From Bacillus sp. FJAT-29937 (GTDB lineage: Bacteria > Bacillota > Bacilli > Bacillales > Cytobacillaceae), in assembly GCF_001509555.1 (NCBI RefSeq), contig NZ_LMAS01000004.1:62001-126000 (forward strand): DNA of 64,000 nucleotides, written 5' to 3'. Shown here one piece after another: positions 20,256-30,023 of this stretch. Each line of letters begins with the position of its first letter. Positions within the stretch are counted from its first letter, which is position 1. The notes beneath the pieces were generated by a model that saw nothing but the letters and a program-made list of their open reading frames with translations, had not been told where the DNA came from and searched no databases. The position numbers and the translations under genes were made by a program.

Positions 20256-21235
20256 ACTGCAGCCTCCTTTTCCACATGTAAAAAGCAGCGTACCGATCTT
20301 GAGCCTTTAATTGGCTTTAACTCAGGTGCTTCACTATGGCATCGATCAAACGCATGTGGACAGCGGGGTGCAAAACGGCATCCTTTCGGAAAGTGCTCTG
20401 GTGGCGGAACCGTTCCTTCGATTGAATAAAGGCGATCTATATCTCCATCAAGTGAGGGAATCGATCCCATTAATCCAATTGTATAAGGGTGCAGCGGTTC
20501 ATCAAATAGATCATCTACACTAGCTTCTTCTACCACTTGACCACAGTACATAACAACTACACGATCGGCAATTTCAGAAACAACACCTAAATCATGGGTA
20601 ATGACTAGGATAGACGTTTCTGATTTTTGGCTTAAGTCTTTCATTAAATCTAGAATCTGAGCTTGGATTGTTACGTCAAGAGCAGTGGTCGGCTCATCTG
20701 CAATAAGAAGCTTTGGATTACAGCTCATGGCAATGGCAATCATGACACGCTGCCTCATGCCTCCTGAAAGCCGGTGAGGATATTCATCAATGAGCGCTTT
20801 AGCACGAGAAAATCCTACGAGTTCAAGCATTTCGATTGCTCGATTTCTCGCGATGCTTTTTGACATTTTTTGATGGTACATCAAAACCTCAATAATCTGT
20901 TCCCCAATTGTCAAAACTGGATTCAACGATGTCATAGGCTCCTGGAAAATCATTGAGATGTCATTCCCACGGATTTTACACATTTCATTTTCGGAAAGCT
21001 TCGCTAAATCCTTTCCGTCAAAAAGGATTTCGCCGTCCACAATTTTTCCGGGCGGACTTGGGATTAGGCGCATAATTGAAAGGGAAGTAATACTCTTTCC
21101 TGACCCTGATTCTCCTACAAGTGCAACCGTCTCACCTTTATGTATTTTTAAATCAACACCGTCAACAGCCGGAATATTTATTTTCTTTTTCATAAAGTAA
21201 GTTTTTAAGTTTCTTAATTCCAGTAATGCTGTCAT
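20252..21235 (-). CDS. appD: Oligopeptide ABC transporter ATP-binding protein AppD
   Basis: First gene of appDFABC, an ABC ATPase of 327 residues (B. subtilis AppD is about 328). I place the start at the ATG at 21235 ([18 protein letters not shown]), just behind GGAGGG; a longer frame to 21298 has no ribosome site. Walker A (GESGSGKSI), signature ([15 protein letters not shown]), Walker B ([12 protein letters not shown]) and the C-terminal [15 protein letters not shown] cluster are intact. The promoter must lie in the AT-rich 310 bp up to yjaZ, but I see no obvious operator there. Confidence 0.94.
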   Translation of the reverse strand: MTALLELRNLKTYFMKKKINIPAVDGVDLKIHKGETVALVGESGSGKSITSLSIMRLIPSPPGKIVDGEILFDGKDLAKLSENEMCKIRGNDISMIFQEPMTSLNPVLTIGEQIIEVLMYHQKMSKSIARNRAIEMLELVGFSRAKALIDEYPHRLSGGMRQRVMIAIAMSCNPKLLIADEPTTALDVTIQAQILDLMKDLSQKSETSILVITHDLGVVSEIADRVVVMYCGQVVEEASVDDLFDEPLHPYTIGLMGSIPSLDGDIDRLYSIEGTVPPPEHFPKGCRFAPRCPHAFDRCHSEAPELKPIKGSRSVRCFLHVEKEAAV

Positions 21236-21505
21236 AATACCCTCCGTCCAAAAATCGATAATTTTGGGCAACTTGTCTTTATAGAAAAGAGCCTCCAAAC
21301 ATCCTTAGTTAATATTCAAAAATACCTTTTTTACATATTTTATAAATATTATCTTAAATGGAATTATTCGGGTGCCTAATTGTATATTATTACAGAAAGA
21401 TTACGAATTCAAGAATTTTTTATAATATTCCATTTTTTATACACAATATATTTAATGTAAAATTCAAAAATTAAAAATTGCACTGTTTATATCCAGTAAA
21501 ATATA

Positions 21506-21537
21506 AAAAGCTGAATCATGTTTAGATCCAGCTTAAA
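21506..21537 (-). terminator. Terminator of yjaZ
   Basis: Minus-strand TAAGCTGGATC / GATTCAGCTTTTT stem with a loop of about seven bases, directly after the yjaZ stop codon. Confidence 0.75.
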
Positions 21538-21545
21538 TCAGGCAT

Positions 21546-22343
21546 TTATTCAGCTGTTTTTTCTTTTAAAAGGCCAGTAATGAAAGATTCTGAATCTAAT
21601 CTAAATGATTGCTGCAATGTTAAATCCTTTTCCTCTTTGTACATGGAAACGATTACAAAACCAGCGGAATACCCTAGCATTTTAGGATATGTTCCCCTGC
21701 CATATAGAATATCATCATGCAATTTTGACAACCTCTTCGTAGTAATTTGCTGTTTTAAAAACCTTTCCCAAAAATACAGAATTTCTTTCTTAGAATAATT
21801 TTCGCTCCAATGGGCTACATATTCTTTCCCGCAGTATTCTTTAACTGCGTGCTCTGCTAGCCCTTCTAATATGATAGAATCGATCAATGTGGAATCCTCT
21901 ATCTTTTTATTTTGATGGTTTAGCCTGCATGTATGATGATACTCGTGTATGAATAAAGCCTCCAGTTCCAGATCATTTTCAAATGGTGAAAGAAAAAGGA
22001 ATATTTTATCGTTAAAGGCTACACCGGATTTTGCTTTTTTCGACCTGGAAAATAACGAATTTATGGATGCCATTGGAAAAATATAGATAGGAATATCTGA
22101 ACCCTTCCATTTTTTCTTGTATTTTCGAAAAATCTCCTCAGTTTTTTCCCAGTAATTCCGCTTTTTTAGTTCAGTAAAATTTTCATAGCTTTGCCTATTC
22201 GGTTTGTACATACCAAATTGACTTAAGTATTTATAAATTTTATTAGGGCTGTTATCAGAAAATGATTTCGCAAGCCTCGCACATATTTTCTCATAGTTAT
22301 AGAAATCCTCTTCAAGCCACAGGTCCGTACGAATTACCCCCAC
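21546..22343 (-). CDS. yjaZ: YjaZ-type putative zinc metalloprotease (DUF2268)
   Basis: A 265-residue protein with a protease-like HEYHH zinc motif (HExxH) in LEALFIHEYHHTCR near the middle and a downstream GLAEHAV that may supply the third ligand. No signal peptide or membrane helix is present, so it is probably cytoplasmic. It matches B. subtilis YjaZ by motif and by location between fabF and appD. The substrate is unknown. Confidence 0.8.
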   Translation of the reverse strand: MGVIRTDLWLEEDFYNYEKICARLAKSFSDNSPNKIYKYLSQFGMYKPNRQSYENFTELKKRNYWEKTEEIFRKYKKKWKGSDIPIYIFPMASINSLFSRSKKAKSGVAFNDKIFLFLSPFENDLELEALFIHEYHHTCRLNHQNKKIEDSTLIDSIILEGLAEHAVKEYCGKEYVAHWSENYSKKEILYFWERFLKQQITTKRLSKLHDDILYGRGTYPKMLGYSAGFVIVSMYKEEKDLTLQQSFRLDSESFITGLLKEKTAE

Positions 22344-22412
22344 TATGTGAACACCGCCCTTCCCATGATAATATTTAGTTTATGAATTGGATTTTCTTTT
22401 GTTCTCTAAATA

Positions 22413-22459
22413 AAAAAGAAGAAGATCAAAATCCGCAGATTTGACCTTCCTCTTTTATC
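22413..22459 (-). terminator. Terminator of the fabHA-fabF operon
   Basis: Minus-strand stem AAGAGGAAGGTCAAATC / GATTTTGATCTTCTTCTTTTTT with a 4-nt loop, two bases after the fabF stop. Confidence 0.85.
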
Positions 22460-22460
22460 A

Positions 22461-23699
22461 TTATTCGTATTTTTTAAATGCAATCGTTGCGTTATGGCCG
22501 CCAAAGCCTAATGAATTACTGATTGCTGCTTTAATTTCTTGCTTTCTAGATTCATTTGTAACATAGTCTAGATCACATTCAGGATCTGGTGTTTCGTAGT
22601 TAATCGTTGGCGGTAATACGCCTTCTTTCAGAGCTAACACTGTAAAGATGGCTTCTATTCCGCCAGCTGCACCAAGGAGGTGACCAGTCATAGATTTAGT
22701 TGAGCTTACAGCCAATTTATATGCATGGTCTCCAAATACCTGTTTAATTGCCATTGTTTCATATTTATCATTGTAATCCGTGCTTGTTCCATGGGCATTT
22801 ATATAATCAATATCCTCTGGCGCTAAACCTGCATCATTGATCGCCATTTTCATCGCTCGAGCTCCGCCTTCTCCTTCTGGCGCCGGCGCTGTAATATGGT
22901 ATGCATCACCAGTAGCACCATACCCAACTATTTCAGCGTAGATGTTTGCACCTCTGGCAAGAGCATGTTCAAGCTCCTCCAGAACAACGATTCCAGCACC
23001 TTCGCCGATAACAAACCCATCACGGTTTTTATCAAATGGGCGGCTTGCTGTTTTCGCATCAGGGTTTGTTGATAATGCAGTGTTTGCACAAAATCCCGCT
23101 ACAGACATTTTCGTAATTGGTGCTTCGGCTCCACCTGTTACCATTGCGTCTGCATCACCGCGCTGAATGACTTTAAAGGCATCGCCAATTGAGTTTGTAC
23201 CCGTTGCACACGCTGTAACTGTACATGAATTAAATCCTTTAGCCCCAAGAGTGATGGACACTTGCCCTGTTGCCATATCAGGTATCATCATTGGGACGAA
23301 GAATGGGCTAACCCTTCTATACCCTCGATTTAGAAAAGTTTCGAACTGATTTTCGAATGTCTCCATGCCGCCGATTCCCGAGCCAATCCAAACACCAACA
23401 CGATCAGCATTTTCTTCATTGATCGATAAATTTGCATCCTTCACTGCCATTAAAGCCGCTGCAACCGCATAATGTGTAAAGCGGTCCATTTTTCTAGCAT
23501 CCTTTTTCTCCATGAAATTTTCGACATTAAAATCCTTTACTTCTGCAGCAACCTTTACCGGATATTCATCCGCATTAACTCTCGTTAGAGGCCCTACACC
23601 AGATACACCTGCAAGGATATTTTTCCAAGTAGTTTCTACTTCATTCCCTAGCGGTGTTACAGCACCGATGCCCGTAACAACAACTCTACGTTTATTCAT
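22461..23699 (-). CDS. fabF: 3-oxoacyl-[acyl-carrier-protein] synthase II
   Basis: Elongating condensing enzyme of type II fatty acid synthesis; it adds malonyl-ACP units to growing acyl-ACP. The 412-residue protein has the catalytic cysteine in [17 protein letters not shown] and the two catalytic histidines in [11 protein letters not shown] and [12 protein letters not shown]. The start [19 protein letters not shown] is standard. It follows fabHA by 80 bp. The FapR-like site upstream of fabHA would control both genes. Confidence 0.97.
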   Translation of the reverse strand: MNKRRVVVTGIGAVTPLGNEVETTWKNILAGVSGVGPLTRVNADEYPVKVAAEVKDFNVENFMEKKDARKMDRFTHYAVAAALMAVKDANLSINEENADRVGVWIGSGIGGMETFENQFETFLNRGYRRVSPFFVPMMIPDMATGQVSITLGAKGFNSCTVTACATGTNSIGDAFKVIQRGDADAMVTGGAEAPITKMSVAGFCANTALSTNPDAKTASRPFDKNRDGFVIGEGAGIVVLEELEHALARGANIYAEIVGYGATGDAYHITAPAPEGEGGARAMKMAINDAGLAPEDIDYINAHGTSTDYNDKYETMAIKQVFGDHAYKLAVSSTKSMTGHLLGAAGGIEAIFTVLALKEGVLPPTINYETPDPECDLDYVTNESRKQEIKAAISNSLGFGGHNATIAFKKYE

Positions 23700-23779
23700 T
23701 AGTTGATATCTCCTTTGCTCTTATAAATATTTAACGAACATTCTACCCATAATAATTAGAGTATTTAGTGGAATTCTGC

Positions 23780-24712
23780 TTATCTTCCCCAACGCATAGC
23801 GATGGCACCCCATGTTAATCCGCCGCCGAAACCGACCATCACAAGTAAGTCTCCATCTTTAATCTTTCCTGCCTCTAATTCCTCAACGATGGAAATAGGA
23901 ATAGACGCCGCAGATGTATTTCCATATTTTTGAATCGTCTTTGACATTTTTTCTTCGGGCAAATCAAGACGCTGTCTTGATGCTTCCATAATCCGGATAT
24001 TGGCCTGGTGCGGGATTAAGAAATCAACATCTTCTTTCGTAAGACCTGCTTTTTCAAGTACGTTTACACAGCTTTCGCCCATTTGGCGGACTGCGAATTT
24101 AAATACTTCGCGTCCGTTCATAATGATGTACTCTTCCTGGTATAAATGCTTACCGCCTGTCCCATCTGCACCTAGCTCAAACGATAGAATTCCTCTGCCC
24201 TCAGAAACTTGGCCAATGACAGCGGCACCAGCCCCATCCCCGAATAAGACAGCCGTATTGCGGTCTTCCCAATCAGTGACTTTTGAAAGCTTTTCAACCC
24301 CTACTATTAATACGTGCTTATAAGTACCGGCCTCAACAAATTGCTTTGCTGTAACAATTCCATACATAAATCCAGCACATGCAGCACTAACATCCATTGC
24401 GGCAGCTTTGACTGCCCCTAGCCTTTCCTGAAGTATACAGGCTACAGATGGAAAAGGACGGTCAGGTGTAACTGTTGCAACGATAATCATATCTAAATCT
24501 TCAGGTGAAATATTTGCGTTCTCAATCGCCTTCCTTGCCGCTTCGAAAGCAAGATCAGATGTATCAGTATCATCATCCGCTATTCTTCTTTCTTCAATAC
24601 CGGTACGAGTTCTAATCCATTCATCTGATGTATCAACCATTTTTTCTAAATCCGCATTAGTAAGTATTTTCTCTGGCAAGCATCTGCCAATTCCAATAAT
24701 CCCTGCATTCAT
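23780..24712 (-). CDS. fabHA: 3-oxoacyl-[acyl-carrier-protein] synthase III
   Basis: KAS III starts fatty acid chains by condensing a short (often branched) acyl-CoA with malonyl-ACP. The catalytic triad is visible: Cys in DVSAACAGF, His in IPHQANIRI and Asn in [10 protein letters not shown] set the start at the ATG at 24712 ([15 protein letters not shown]; 310 residues), behind GGGGTGG; the in-frame GTG nine bases upstream falls inside that ribosome site. The gene leads the fabHA-fabF operon. Confidence 0.96.
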   Translation of the reverse strand: MNAGIIGIGRCLPEKILTNADLEKMVDTSDEWIRTRTGIEERRIADDDTDTSDLAFEAARKAIENANISPEDLDMIIVATVTPDRPFPSVACILQERLGAVKAAAMDVSAACAGFMYGIVTAKQFVEAGTYKHVLIVGVEKLSKVTDWEDRNTAVLFGDGAGAAVIGQVSEGRGILSFELGADGTGGKHLYQEEYIIMNGREVFKFAVRQMGESCVNVLEKAGLTKEDVDFLIPHQANIRIMEASRQRLDLPEEKMSKTIQKYGNTSAASIPISIVEELEAGKIKDGDLLVMVGFGGGLTWGAIAMRWGR

Positions 24713-24823
24713 GGAGTCCACCCCTTATTATCTACTTTATCAATGTAAAAGCCATAACAAATATACACTGGCTCAATCATAAAGCTTTTATACAATATAC
24801 AATCGTTTATATTATTATCAAAT

Positions 24824-24843
24824 ATTATGACTTGGTACTAATT
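24824..24843 (-). promoter_or_regulatory. FapR-like operator of fabHA-fabF
   Basis: On the minus strand ATTAGTACCAAGTCATAAT resembles the FapR operator as I recall it (TTAGTACCTxGTCxTAA). It overlaps or abuts a possible promoter, TTGATA with TATTGT 18 bp downstream, about 100 bp before fabHA. FapR is the malonyl-CoA-responsive repressor of these genes in B. subtilis. Confidence 0.65.
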
Positions 24844-24916
24844 TTATCAAATATATAGGTAAATAAGCAAGATTTAATAAAGGTCTATTTATAAGTATTT
24901 ATCCGCCTTCGTCTAA

Positions 24917-24943
24917 ACATTGATGCATCATTCACATAAATTA
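24917..24943 (+). promoter_or_regulatory. Candidate SigK-type promoter of the 127-residue protein gene
   Basis: AC at 24917-24918, a 16-base spacer, then CATAAATTA at 24935-24943. This fits the mother-cell SigK consensus (AC, 16-17 bp, CATANNNTA) exactly. It lies 36 bases before the GTG start. Chance matches are possible in AT-rich DNA. Confidence 0.5.
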
Positions 24944-24979
24944 ATATAAAAGCTTATATATAAAGGGGATGGAGAACCG

Positions 24980-25363
24980 GTGAATAATGAATTGAAAAGC
25001 GAACACGATTTCAAAAAACTTGGCCGGCTTGACCAATTAATGTTCCGTTCATTCGAACAGCCTTCGAGCGAGAACATGGAAATTGAAGAAACATATGAAG
25101 AAATAGAGTATGAACATTCTAATAGAAGGAATGGTCATAGTCGTCTTGATAGCTTGATGCTTGGGGAAAGACATCATCCTTCACCAAAAGGAAATAATAA
25201 CGATCGTTCCCTTTCTAACCAGCTCAATGATGTCGTTAATAACATCAATTTCTTTGAGCTAATGGAAAATATAGACACCCTCGTTAGTTCTGCTAAGCAA
25301 TTAAAACCATTATATCGGCAAGTCACTCCTCTTATTGATCAGTTTTTCAAAAAGAAAGATTAG
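24980..25363 (+). CDS. Hypothetical protein, possible sporulation or coat protein
   Basis: A 127-residue protein I do not recognise. It starts at GTG 24980 behind GGGGATGGAG. It has two copies of a short motif, GRLDQLMF (about residue 15) and SRLDSLML (about residue 54), joined by very polar Glu/Asn/Arg-rich sequence. The C-terminal half (NNINFFELMENIDTLVSSAK) looks helical. There is no signal peptide. It occupies the place of B. subtilis yjzB, on the opposite strand from med-comZ and fabHA. The SigK-like promoter suggests late mother-cell expression; that role is inference. Confidence 0.65.
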   Translation: MNNELKSEHDFKKLGRLDQLMFRSFEQPSSENMEIEETYEEIEYEHSNRRNGHSRLDSLMLGERHHPSPKGNNNDRSLSNQLNDVVNNINFFELMENIDTLVSSAKQLKPLYRQVTPLIDQFFKKKD

Positions 25364-25372
25364 TGAATAATA

Positions 25373-25403
25373 AAAACCGGCCCTCTTTATGAAGACCGGT
25401 TTT
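25373..25403. terminator. Bidirectional terminator between the hypothetical gene and comZ
   Basis: AAAACCGG...CCGGTTTT stem with inner CTC/GAG-type pairing and A/T-rich flanks, at a convergent gene junction. Confidence 0.75.
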
Positions 25404-25405
25404 CA

Positions 25406-25600
25406 TTATTTATTTTCTGCCAACGCATCAGCTTTTCCCATTTCATATGCTTCATTCATTACCTTTGTAAAAAGACTCATGAATGGCTGGATCATTTCCA
25501 ATGATAATTCTACTCCTGCTTCTTCTAATTGCTGTTTTGCTTCTGGAAGATATTTCATGGCAATATGCATGAATTCCATTGTTTTGTCTGTTGTTTGCAT
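25406..25600 (-). CDS. comZ: ComG operon repressor ComZ
   Basis: Small protein of 64 residues; in B. subtilis ComZ represses comG expression. I place the start at the ATG at 25600 (MQTTDKTMEFMHIAMKYLPE), behind AAGGAG. A longer frame reaching 25675 would overlap med and has no better site. The core AMKYLPEAKQQLEEAG...PFMSLFTKVMNEAYE matches what I recall of B. subtilis ComZ (63 residues). It follows med by 25 bp, as in the known med-comZ operon. Confidence 0.9.
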   Translation of the reverse strand: MQTTDKTMEFMHIAMKYLPEAKQQLEEAGVELSLEMIQPFMSLFTKVMNEAYEMGKADALAENK

Positions 25601-25625
25601 TATTTTATGTAACTCCTTCTCTTCT

Positions 25626-26585
25626 TTATTTACTTGGTAATTCCCCAGTTTCTCTATACTTTGCAATGGCTGCATTTATTTTGTTAATAAATTCTTGATC
25701 AATGTCTGAGCTAAATTTTCCGAGGGTAATTACATCATCTTGAAAATCGAATGACAGATTTCCTGATTTAAGTTCCCCTTTGTTGAACAATTCTGCCACT
25801 AATTCATAAAGAACGTCCACATGCTGAATCGTGCTAGTTAAAACGGCGGACTCACCTAAATCTGACTGATCGGAAATATACCCGATCGCATAAAAGCCCC
25901 TTTCTTTAACCTGCTCGATGACAGGAACGTTATAGCCGTCTCCGGCTGGATAAATAACATCGGCACCTCTAGCCATGATCTTATCTAATAGTTCTATTGC
26001 TTTTCGATCATCATCCCAATTGCCTACATACGAGATCATGACATCTACTTGTGGATTTTCATAATTTGCCCCTTCATAGAAGCCCTCGATTTCAGGCTGC
26101 CATTCATAGGCTGCAATAATTCCTACAGCATTAGTCTTTGTCATATGTCCTGCAATCATCCCACCGAAAAAACCCATTGCATACCCTTCGAAATTTAAAC
26201 TTGTCGTATTGGTATTTTCAGCATCTCCGTTAAAGCTGACAAAATGAATATGGGGATAATTAGGTGAAATCTGATTAAAGTATTCCGCATATTCATTGCC
26301 ATGGCCAAAAATAATATTAACACCTTTTTGGTCGAATTCTTTAACCGCACGTTCGACGACTAATTGAGAATTCATACCCTCTTTATAGTAAACCTCGATA
26401 TTATAATGGGATTGAATCTTTAACATTCCTTTATAGCCTTTTGTTCCCCATACTTGATCATTTATCGTATCAGGGATTAGTAAGCCCGCTTTCTTTAGTT
26501 TACCTGAGGACATTGCTTGTCCGCACGAGGCCAATAAAAGAAGGCTTAAAAGAAGGATCCCAAATCGTACAAATAATTTTTGCAT
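25626..26585 (-). CDS. med: Med, BMP-family lipoprotein (competence regulator)
   Basis: A 319-residue member of the basic-membrane-protein (PnrA-like) binding-protein family. The N-terminus is a lipoprotein signal with lipobox LLLASC at about residue 21. In B. subtilis Med positively affects comK expression and is transcribed with comZ; the same order occurs here. The ligand of Med is unknown; family relatives bind nucleosides. A DxxFxxGxxGxxxG-type repeat, as in FGGMIAGHMTKTNAVGII, is visible. Confidence 0.9.
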   Translation of the reverse strand: MQKLFVRFGILLLSLLLLASCGQAMSSGKLKKAGLLIPDTINDQVWGTKGYKGMLKIQSHYNIEVYYKEGMNSQLVVERAVKEFDQKGVNIIFGHGNEYAEYFNQISPNYPHIHFVSFNGDAENTNTTSLNFEGYAMGFFGGMIAGHMTKTNAVGIIAAYEWQPEIEGFYEGANYENPQVDVMISYVGNWDDDRKAIELLDKIMARGADVIYPAGDGYNVPVIEQVKERGFYAIGYISDQSDLGESAVLTSTIQHVDVLYELVAELFNKGELKSGNLSFDFQDDVITLGKFSSDIDQEFINKINAAIAKYRETGELPSK

Positions 26586-26709
26586 CTTCCTTTGTTCCGC
26601 CTCTCCGAAATAGCCATAACGTTTTTCTAAACAAAAAAATCCAGAATAAACTTCCAGCTATTTTCATTCTACCCTTATCACCGAAGTTTTGAAAGACTTT
26701 ATTCCTATT

Positions 26710-27540
26710 CTAATAAATTCCGCCATCATCAATCATCTTTAGATGTCTTTTCTGATTCTCGATTCCCTCAGAAAAAAGGGTGCGGTTCTTTACGGTCTTT
26801 ATCTTTATTTCAGACCGCTCTGGCGCGTCCTTATTTGGAATCATTTCTAAAACATCAGCTGGAATGGAAAGATATTCAGCACATTTTTTCCAATAATGTG
26901 GAATATCACTTTTCAAGGTGTAAGCATCGGCAGAGGTTGTTTCAGCCAATTTCAAAATGGGCTCCACGATATCTCCAATGTACAAAGTGTCATGAACCCA
27001 TTCACAGTCATGAATGGATAATTCCCGGTCTGGATTTGATAATTTCATTAAATATTGTTGAAATAAAAAGGAGTTTGGCTGCCAAGGTCCGTAGATTGTG
27101 GGGAGAAAGATGCGGTGACTGATTATTTCATTTTCCAAAATGTGCTGGATATTTTTATTCTTTTGATGCAGCCATTGTACAGGCAAAAGAGAGATGATTC
27201 TAGTATCGGTTTCAGCTATTTTCTGTTTGTTGTTTATTATAAATCTTTCAAGAACATGATCTTCTTTGGATAAAACCCTTTGTCCAGCAGCAGAAAAACT
27301 ATAGTAATCAATAAGAATTAATGTTTGTGCATGAAGCTCAACTTGAGAGAGCAATTCAGACATATTTATTTCCGAAAAATTTGCGTTGCGGCCAATTTCC
27401 ATTCGTTTTTCGATAAGATGAGCATCTTTTTCTTCATTTTCTGATCGAACACCTACCACTTCAAAACCTAGATCCAGCAAAGACCGACAAAAATGAAAAC
27501 CTAAAAATTGAAATGCCCCAATTATGACTGCCCTGTCCAT
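26710..27540 (-). CDS. yjaV: YjaV-like NAD(P)-binding epimerase-fold protein
   Basis: A 276-residue protein starting MDRAVIIGAFQFLGFHFCRS, a short-chain-dehydrogenase-like Rossmann start in which the usual GxxGxxG is altered to GAFQFLG. A later ILPTIYGPWQPNSF segment is characteristic of NAD-dependent epimerases. The active-site YxxxK is not evident, so catalysis is uncertain. It sits upstream of med as yjaV does in B. subtilis, so the symbol rests on position and size. It precedes the lineage-specific glycan block. Confidence 0.65.
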   Translation of the reverse strand: MDRAVIIGAFQFLGFHFCRSLLDLGFEVVGVRSENEEKDAHLIEKRMEIGRNANFSEINMSELLSQVELHAQTLILIDYYSFSAAGQRVLSKEDHVLERFIINNKQKIAETDTRIISLLPVQWLHQKNKNIQHILENEIISHRIFLPTIYGPWQPNSFLFQQYLMKLSNPDRELSIHDCEWVHDTLYIGDIVEPILKLAETTSADAYTLKSDIPHYWKKCAEYLSIPADVLEMIPNKDAPERSEIKIKTVKNRTLFSEGIENQKRHLKMIDDGGIY

Positions 27541-27591
27541 ACAAAGCCTCCCTTACCTTTCTCAGTGTATCCTATGCACATGCACTACTAT

Positions 27592-28800
27592 TTATTTCTT
27601 TTTGTCTGTTTCTTCCTTTTTTATCTTTAATATTTGATTCTCGAAAATTAAATGATTTGTAAGAGAGTTTAACTTTTTAAGATCTTCAACTGATACCCCA
27701 AAGGATTGGGAGATTTTCAATAACGTATCACCTGATTTAACTGTATACATTAAATATTGCTGATCGATTTTTTGTTGAAAATAAATAAATTTAGGGCTTT
27801 CAGTGGCAGCCGCAGCTTCTGCATCAATAATTTTATTCTCCACTAGTATATCAATCATTTCCCTTACCCGAGCTTTATACGAGTTCGGTTGAACAGATTT
27901 GTGTCCCTGTCTTTGAATTACTCTTCGTTTATCCGCATTTTCGAGATAATACTTTACCTTTTTAACAGTATCTTTAGATGATGATGATACAGCAAGATCA
28001 ATTCCAGGTTTGAACTTACTTCTGACACCTGGTGTTTCTTGTGTTAAAAGAAATCCTCCAGATCCAAGAATCTCATATGTGCGCTGAGTAACTAAATTTG
28101 GGTAGTTTTGCAGACCAATGATAATGTCGGCAGAACTATATAATTTATTTGTTTCACTGTAGGCAAGATGCCCGTGAATCCAGTCATTTGGGATGTCAAA
28201 ATCTAAATATGAGCCCATTTGATCCCAGTGATTGCCCCAAAAGTCGATTCTAAACTGATTTTTAAGAAGTGGCTTTATTAATTGATTAATCGATTGATGA
28301 CGAAAATGGTCTGGATATTTCGATAATATATCTGGATAAGCGTTAGCAACGACCGCAATTTTGGCACTATATTCCGGATATTTACGAGTCGGAAAATGTA
28401 TGGTTTCTTCAAACCCAAAATCTAAAAATGCAGATAGAATTCCTTGCTGTTTGTATTCATATGATGTTTCCATGCAAATGGTAAATACGAAATCCGGCTT
28501 CATATTTTCGATTAATGGCAACGTCCAATTTTTTGTATAGGCGGGATCCTCGACAGCCCAATATACTAATGGAATATTCCTAGTTTTTAACTGTTCCCTG
28601 ATTAATATTTGTTTTTTTAATGTATGTTCGTATCCCCATCCAATAGTAACAGCAAGATCAGGCTGCCATTCTGCAAGCATTTTAGACAGATTCCACTTGG
28701 TAATGGGGCCGGATATCATAATATCATGCCCATTTACATAAAAGCCTTTTGGCAGTGTATGAGGCCACAGATTACCGCTTTCAATAAAAAGAACTCTCAT
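27592..28800 (-). CDS. CgeB-like glycosyltransferase with C-terminal LysM
   Basis: A 402-residue protein of the CgeB/DUF3880 type (MRVLFIESGNLWPHTLPKGF) with a GT-B-like C-terminal part (TQRTYEILGSGGFLLTQE, about residues 245-262). A LysM domain follows at about residues 349-393 (YTVKSGDTLLKISQSFGV...NQILKIKK). No signal peptide is present, so it acts in the cytoplasm, presumably of the mother cell. B. subtilis CgeB is a SigK-dependent spore maturation protein of the outer spore surface. It is a tandem paralog of the next gene upstream. Sugar donor and acceptor are unknown. Confidence 0.8.
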   Translation of the reverse strand: MRVLFIESGNLWPHTLPKGFYVNGHDIMISGPITKWNLSKMLAEWQPDLAVTIGWGYEHTLKKQILIREQLKTRNIPLVYWAVEDPAYTKNWTLPLIENMKPDFVFTICMETSYEYKQQGILSAFLDFGFEETIHFPTRKYPEYSAKIAVVANAYPDILSKYPDHFRHQSINQLIKPLLKNQFRIDFWGNHWDQMGSYLDFDIPNDWIHGHLAYSETNKLYSSADIIIGLQNYPNLVTQRTYEILGSGGFLLTQETPGVRSKFKPGIDLAVSSSSKDTVKKVKYYLENADKRRVIQRQGHKSVQPNSYKARVREMIDILVENKIIDAEAAAATESPKFIYFQQKIDQQYLMYTVKSGDTLLKISQSFGVSVEDLKKLNSLTNHLIFENQILKIKKEETDKKK

Positions 28801-28820
28801 TGCTCTTCCTCCTTTCTATT

Positions 28821-30008
28821 CTACTTCTCTCTTATTTTTAAATAATCCTTGATATAAATTTTTTCATTTGCCAGTCTATTTAATTTTTTTATATGCTTCA
28901 CACTAACTCCATACTTTTTTGAAATCGACGTAAGGGTTTCCTTCGGCTTTACGATATGAATTTCGTAATTTTTTCTTAAGTTGTCGACGTAATAACTCCA
29001 TTTTCCTTCGCCTGGAGCAGACATTTCTTTAGAAATGAGACCGGCGTTCGTGATTATTTCAAGAATATACTTTGCACGCTCAATATAGGAATATTTCTTT
29101 ACCGCCTCGGCACCTGCCTTTTGTATTTCAATTCGCTCTTCTGGATGGTTTAAATAATGTTTTACTAGTTTAATCGTTTCTTCAGGAGAGGAAGTCACTA
29201 CAAGATCCTGACCTGGCGTGAAAAGGCTCTGAATTTTTGTGGTGTTATTTGTTAATAAAAACCCGCTTGATCCTAATATTTCATAAGTCCTTTGGGTCAC
29301 TTGGGAATCCAAGTTTTGGACCCCTAAAATAATATCTGCTGAGCTATACACCTTATTGGCATCTATATAGGGTAAAAATCCATGGATCCATTCTTTAGGT
29401 ATCTTTTTACCAATGATATTGTCCATTGAATCCCAATATCGCCCCCAAAAATCAATTCGGAGATTTTCCAGTACAAAAGGGCTCAACAAGGTTCTAAGGG
29501 ATTCAAAACGGAAATAACGAGGACTTTTTTTGTAAAGCATGGGGTATCCATTTGCCACTATAGCAAGTGAGGCTACATATTTAGATATTGAATCAGTCGA
29601 AAAATGCACTTTTGGATGATAGCCAAAATCTAAATGAGCTGCTTTATATCCTTTTTCTCTATAAAAGTCGACACGTGGCGGGCAAATTGTAAAGATAAAA
29701 TCAGGTTGAATTGTTTCAATTAGCGGAAGTGAAAAAGTATGAGTGTATCCGGGGTCTTCTGTGGCCCAATAAATATGAGGAATACCTAAATCTAGTACAT
29801 GCTTTTTAATTAATAATCTTTTTTGAAGCGAATGTTCTCTAGTGTGTCCCATCGTAAAAATCAAATCAGGTTTAAAGCTTGTAATCATTTCACTGAGAAT
29901 CCCGTCCATCAATGGTCCTGATATCATCACTTCATGTCCAGCGTCCGAAAACCCGTTTGGCAGCCCATAGATCCACATTGGATCACTTTCTAAAAATAAA
30001 ATTCGCAA
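28821..30008 (-). CDS. CgeB-like glycosyltransferase with C-terminal LysM (paralog)
   Basis: Paralog of the downstream gene, 395 residues from the TTG at 30008. That start gives LRILFLESDPMWIYGLPNGF, which aligns with the paralog's MRVLFIES and follows a GGGTGA ribosome site; a GTG nine bases upstream is less likely. It keeps the DUF3880 region, the TQRTYEILGSSGFLLTNN glycosyltransferase motif and a LysM-like tail (IVKPKETLTSISKKYGVSV). Duplication followed by divergence is the simplest explanation. Confidence 0.8.
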   Translation of the reverse strand: MRILFLESDPMWIYGLPNGFSDAGHEVMISGPLMDGILSEMITSFKPDLIFTMGHTREHSLQKRLLIKKHVLDLGIPHIYWATEDPGYTHTFSLPLIETIQPDFIFTICPPRVDFYREKGYKAAHLDFGYHPKVHFSTDSISKYVASLAIVANGYPMLYKKSPRYFRFESLRTLLSPFVLENLRIDFWGRYWDSMDNIIGKKIPKEWIHGFLPYIDANKVYSSADIILGVQNLDSQVTQRTYEILGSSGFLLTNNTTKIQSLFTPGQDLVVTSSPEETIKLVKHYLNHPEERIEIQKAGAEAVKKYSYIERAKYILEIITNAGLISKEMSAPGEGKWSYYVDNLRKNYEIHIVKPKETLTSISKKYGVSVKHIKKLNRLANEKIYIKDYLKIREK

Positions 30009-30023
30009 TGTAATCACCCTCTT

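Noticed and set aside
25600..25675. Longer ComZ reaching back to 25675
   Set aside because: The extension overlaps med, and the ATG at 25600 gives the family length with an AAGGAG site.
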